A DNA stretch of 64,000 nucleotides from NCBI GenBank assembly GCA_028023455.1, contig JAQFVV010006199.1, positions 4,230,972 to 4,294,971 on the forward strand, written 5' to 3'. This document shows positions 60,549 to 64,000 of the stretch, in pieces. A program made the position numbers and the translations under genes. Position 1 is the stretch's first letter. Each line of letters begins with the position of its first letter. A model generated the notes under the pieces. The model saw only the letters and a program-made list of their open reading frames with translations. It was not told the origin of the DNA and did no database searches. This DNA is from Epiperipatus broadwayi (lineage: Eukaryota > Onychophora > Udeonychophora > Euonychophora > Peripatidae).

Positions 60549-60967
60549 ACTGTAATAGTAATAATCAGCCATTAAGCTAATGCACCATTGCACTTTGTGA
60601 ATTTTTAACTATAAATGAATACTCTTACTTCCAAACATAAGATAAAGTCTTTGTGAAAAGATAGAATGAATCATCTATCCTTGACACAAATGTTGATGTA
60701 TGGTCAAATCTTAAGCATTTGGGAATGAGAGCATGAAGATGTTAAGTGATCACTTTAAATTACTTTTAGTATGTCTTCATGCTCTCATTCCCAAATGCTT
60801 AAGATTTGCTCATACATAAATGTTTGGCTTGAAACGATAGATGATTTATTCTATCTTTTCACAAAGACTTTATCTTGTGTTTGGAAGTGAGATTATTCAT
60901 TTATAGTTAAAAATCCACAAAGTGCATATGCATTAGCTTAATGGCTGATTATTATTATTATTACAGT
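60549..60967. repeat. Foldback element with ~195-bp inverted arms
   Basis: The left arm (60549-60740) and right arm (60773-60967) are reverse complements at roughly 90% identity by eye, separated by a 32-bp centre that itself contains AGTGATCACT. The outer ends read ACTGTAATA... and ...TATTACAGT. No open frame is present. The structure is that of a long-TIR MITE or foldback transposon. Differences between arms show it is older than the 45.5-kb palindrome. A target-site duplication is not clear. Confidence 0.8.
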
Positions 60968-60999
60968 TTATAAAAAAAACATAGCACTATATAAAATAA

Positions 61000-61820
61000 A
61001 TAACTCATTTACAATCTTTACTGTGATTTAATGCTTTTTGATATAGTATCGTTACCAATAACTAAACATTTTGTTCTGAACCCATGTCCCACAACATATT
61101 TAATGCTTTTTACTTTTTACTAAATTCTTATCACACATTGTAAATATAACTTTAATATCTTCAAAAATATAAGTAATAGTAGTATAATTTTTCTACTCTT
61201 TTGATAGTTGATGATTTATTCTTGAATAAATATCCAGCCAAATTTAGCACACTTTTTTTTAAAAAAAAAGTTAAGATATTTTTTATTTTATCACATAAAC
61301 AAGACACTTCTTTGTTTTCATTAAGTTTAAAGAACTTTTGTCATCATAACTTTATGCTTTGAGACCATTTTAATTAAAAGAAAATTTCATTTTCTAACTT
61401 ATATTAACGAGATGTGAGTGCAAATAACTACATTTATTACTGTGTAATACTGATTACATATGCAAGATTAAAAAAATGATTGTTATTCTACAGTAGTGTC
61501 AGATATATATATATATAATCTTTGAATTACTAATTTTGTATCTTAATTCAATATTTTTTTCAAATATTATTTATTCAATCTGTGGAATTTAAAAAAGTGG
61601 ACACAATAATTCTACTGTATAAGATCACTTATTTTTACCCATATTATAGTATCTTAGTTTCTATCTATCAATCCACTCCATTAAATTTCACAGGGTACCT
61701 ACTTAATGAAAATTAATTTGTAATGAATCTAAAATATTTTTGCAAAAAATGGCATCTATATTAATCATAACAAAGATTATCTGAAAGTTTATGATGATAT
61801 TATGTTAGTTGTGGAATATT
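61000..61820. other. AT-rich spacer
   Basis: No feature was supported apart from a short (TA)n tract near 61505-61517. Confidence 0.5.
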
Positions 61821-61829
61821 TCTAACATC

Positions 61830-62080
61830 TAGGTGAACTTCTAAATGTTTTCTTTAATTAAAACTTTATTTAAGTTTTTTTAAATACATTTGCTTCTTAG
61901 TAAAACATACATTTTAGTAAGGAATACAATATTTTCAGTAATATTATTCTTTTTTTCTTCAGATGATGCTGGTCTGAACAATGATACCTAGACTAGGGAT
62001 TAAACCAATGATCTTTAAAATCATGAATCCTGAATTTAAAGTGATGTTCTAACCAATTGAACTATTTTATCAAATGCAAC
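61830..62080 (-). mobile_element. SINE copy A (tRNA-headed family), best-preserved head
   Basis: On the minus strand the copy starts with a tRNA-like head, A-box TAGTTCAATTGGTTAGAAC (near 62065-62047) and B-box GGTTTAATCCC (near 62006-61996). A body ending CATCTGAAGAA (near 61966-61956) follows, then a tail with TTAAATAAAGTTTTAATTAA near 61877-61855. Head, body and tail occur in the same order in copy B at 51220-51495. The 3' tail lacks a long poly-A. One base of the B box deviates from consensus. The parent tRNA cannot be named with confidence. Confidence 0.65.
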
Positions 62081-62884
62081 AATCAATAGTAACTTTGTAT
62101 ATTTATGTGTGAAGATCATGATTTCCCTTTTTTTTCTTTTGAGAACAAAGTTAATGAATGGTTTCCAAACATTATGAATTTATCACACTAAGTTGACTTA
62201 TAGAATTATTTACTATTGTCATGTTAGCAGCTTCTTCAAATTTTTTCTTTTCACTTTTTTGATTACTATGTTAAATACATTTGATTTTTTTTTCTACCTA
62301 TTATTTTATGTTATTTCAATCATTTTTTAATATGGAAGCTAATTTCACTGGTATATGTTATATTATATGGTATTCCATACATGTAATTTTTAATTTTTAA
62401 TGTTAGATTTTGAAGAGGTTAGGATTCCTCACAATGTATTATAACTTTGAAAAGCTATTCTTGTAGATTTTTCTTAGTTTGTCTGCCATTTGTTTTTCTT
62501 TTTGTTTTCTATTTATGTTTTTTAATGATAATGTATGGATAGCTATTCTTCTTGAAAGTTTGTTCTATGGTCTTCTTTTTCCAAATCATAACTTTTGAAA
62601 AAGTCCTTTTGTTTTGTTTTACATTGATAATGTAACTCCACTTTTTGGGTTTCTGATCATATAAAAGTATTTCCAAATGTGGTAAATTTTTATAGATAAA
62701 CAATAGTTGTTTTTTTGTGAGGTAATCTTGCCACAAGAACATGTTTGAATGCCAATTTTTGTTCTTCAGTTAATTTTATTAATGATTTTAATTGAAGAAA
62801 TTATGCTCTTTGTGTGTATTCAAAATTTTTTTGAAATTGTACTTCATCATGTGACCATAAATTAAATATATTGGCAACTTAGCA

Positions 62885-63390
62885 AAGTCAACATTTTATG
62901 AAAATCATCTTTGGTTAAAAATTAGCTTAGACAATATACTATTATTTCAACCTGCACCAACAAGATTTAATTGGTTGTTGCCTTGGAAGCATCATTGTTT
63001 GGTTGTTGCCTTGGAAGCATCATTGTTTGAAATTTTAATTAATTTTTAAAATGAGATTTCCATTTATCAGAAATATTTTAACTCCTATTAATCTAATAAA
63101 ACATTAAATTAAGATATATTACTCATTGTTAAAGGATCTTAGTTTCAGATTAGAATTAAGAGAAATTTATTATATTTCATATTCTTATATTTAATATATG
63201 TTCATTAACTTGCTATAAACTTATTTAAGAGCTTGAGTATTAATCAAAAGCAGTACTGTTTTAAGCTAAAAAGTAGATTAGGCAGTGTACTATTATTTCA
63301 GCCTACATATCAATTTTTAATTAGTTGTTGTCTTGGAAGCATTGTGGCTTGATATTTTAATTATATTTTTAAAATATAATACTCATATAT
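62885..63390 (+). repeat. Diverged ~110-bp direct repeats, one with a 28-bp exact tandem duplication
   Basis: The word order AAAAATTAGCTTAGACA-TA, TACTATTATTTCA-CCT, TTAATT-GTTGTTG-CTTGGAAGCAT, then ATTTTAATTA occurs at about 62915-63050 and again, diverged, at about 63265-63375. In the first copy the 28-bp unit GGTTGTTGCCTTGGAAGCAT...TTT is exactly duplicated (62973-63000 and 63001-63028). No coding potential was seen. Confidence 0.65.
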
Positions 63391-63543
63391 ATACTGCTTT
63401 TACTTCAATAAAAGACCTCCAACAAAAGAGATATTATAGGTTTATGAGAAATACTTGTTTAGTCTCAGGAATTGTCAATTACTAGTTTGATAATTCATGG
63501 TAATATCAAAGGTTAAAGTTTATCTCTATTTCATGGATATTAG

Positions 63544-63641
63544 ATTCTCATTTCTATTCATTATATATATATTAATTACATGTCATAATGGTATTCTCAT
63601 TTCTATTCATTATATATATATTAATTACATGTCATAATGGT
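63544..63641 (+). repeat. Exact 49-bp tandem duplication
   Basis: Two identical copies (63544-63592 and 63593-63641) of a unit starting ATTCTCATTTCTATTCATTA and ending CATGTCATAATGGT. The absence of any difference indicates a very recent event or an assembly duplication. Confidence 0.95.
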
Positions 63642-64000
63642 AACATCATAGCTACATTTTCATTTTGTTGAAAAAATTCTGTGTTGTTTGAAAATATACT
63701 GTTATGTTGAATGTTAACCATTCCAATATTCTGTCAATATGAAGAACTTTACTGATTTGTAAAGTATAATCTTTATTTATCTTTTTATAATAGACAATGC
63801 ATTGTTAGTGAGTATGTATATGAATAATTTTTCCATGTCAAAGATTATTATGATATTAGTTTTATTGTTTTCATGTGCTTGATTAACTCTATACACATTT
63901 TTTTGGGGGAATTATTTTAAAAAATTGAAAATAGAAAGCACATTGTTGTTGAAGGTTTATTCATAAATTTTTTCATTGATGAAGTATTGGCTATTGTAAA

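Noticed and set aside
1-64000. CRISPR arrays, operons, riboswitches, rRNA genes, viral structural genes, toxin genes
   Set aside because: I looked for regularly spaced repeats, Shine-Dalgarno-led gene strings, rRNA-like conserved blocks and known domain motifs; nothing beyond transposon material was seen.

Overview
The window looks like gene-poor, very AT-rich nuclear DNA from an invertebrate animal, roughly a quarter G+C by eye. There are no bacterial-style operons, Shine-Dalgarno sites or long open frames outside one transposon. Long (TA)n arrays, poly-A/T runs, layered transposon fossils and splice-like signals all point to a metazoan. I cannot name the species. The dominant LINE belongs to the RTE-like group often auto-annotated as 'craniofacial development protein 2-like' in cnidarian, chelicerate, mollusc and insect genomes.

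Layout: 1-9.4 kb is almost featureless AT-rich DNA with one diverged direct duplication (7.2-7.7 kb). At 9.4-10.65 kb lies a decayed 3' half of the RTE element. At 12.4 kb is a short coding-like segment with good splice signals. At 16.6-17.2 kb is the C-terminal end of a different decayed LINE on the minus strand, then an 86-bp (TA)n array, then a decayed 5' half of the RTE element (17.3-19.1 kb). A less AT-rich, unclassified block follows at 19.3-21.4 kb. At 29.33-32.61 kb sits the centrepiece: a complete RTE-type LINE with endonuclease and reverse transcriptase, an 11-bp target-site duplication and a 14-bp 3' UTR of GAT repeats. It is split by one 1-nt frameshift.

At 35.2-36.0 kb (minus strand) are two phase-compatible coding segments with splice sites, possibly the 3' end of a small host gene. 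A possible first exon lies at 42.6 kb. At 39.2-40.4 kb (plus) and 46.3-47.1 kb (minus) are degenerate gag-like coiled-coil and capsid relics of LTR retrotransposons. At 45.49-46.15 kb is a 659-bp nearly perfect palindrome. At 51-54 kb and 62 kb are copies of one tRNA-headed SINE family, including an inverted pair. At 54.64 kb is a tRNA-Gly(UCC)-like sequence with damaged D- and T-arms. At 55.92-56.66 kb is a 747-bp piggyBac-like non-autonomous element with TTAA target sites. At 57.6-58.55 kb is a nearly full-length but dead mariner transposase on the minus strand. At 60.55-60.97 kb is a second, older foldback element. The last kilobase holds recent short tandem duplications.

The recognisable sequences are mostly independent selfish elements of different ages rather than a cooperating gene set. 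I found no CRISPR, operon, toxin or viral system, and nothing I can defend as a new biological system. The most unusual items are the bounded 659-bp palindrome, the single-frameshift RTE copy and the possible small split gene on the minus strand.
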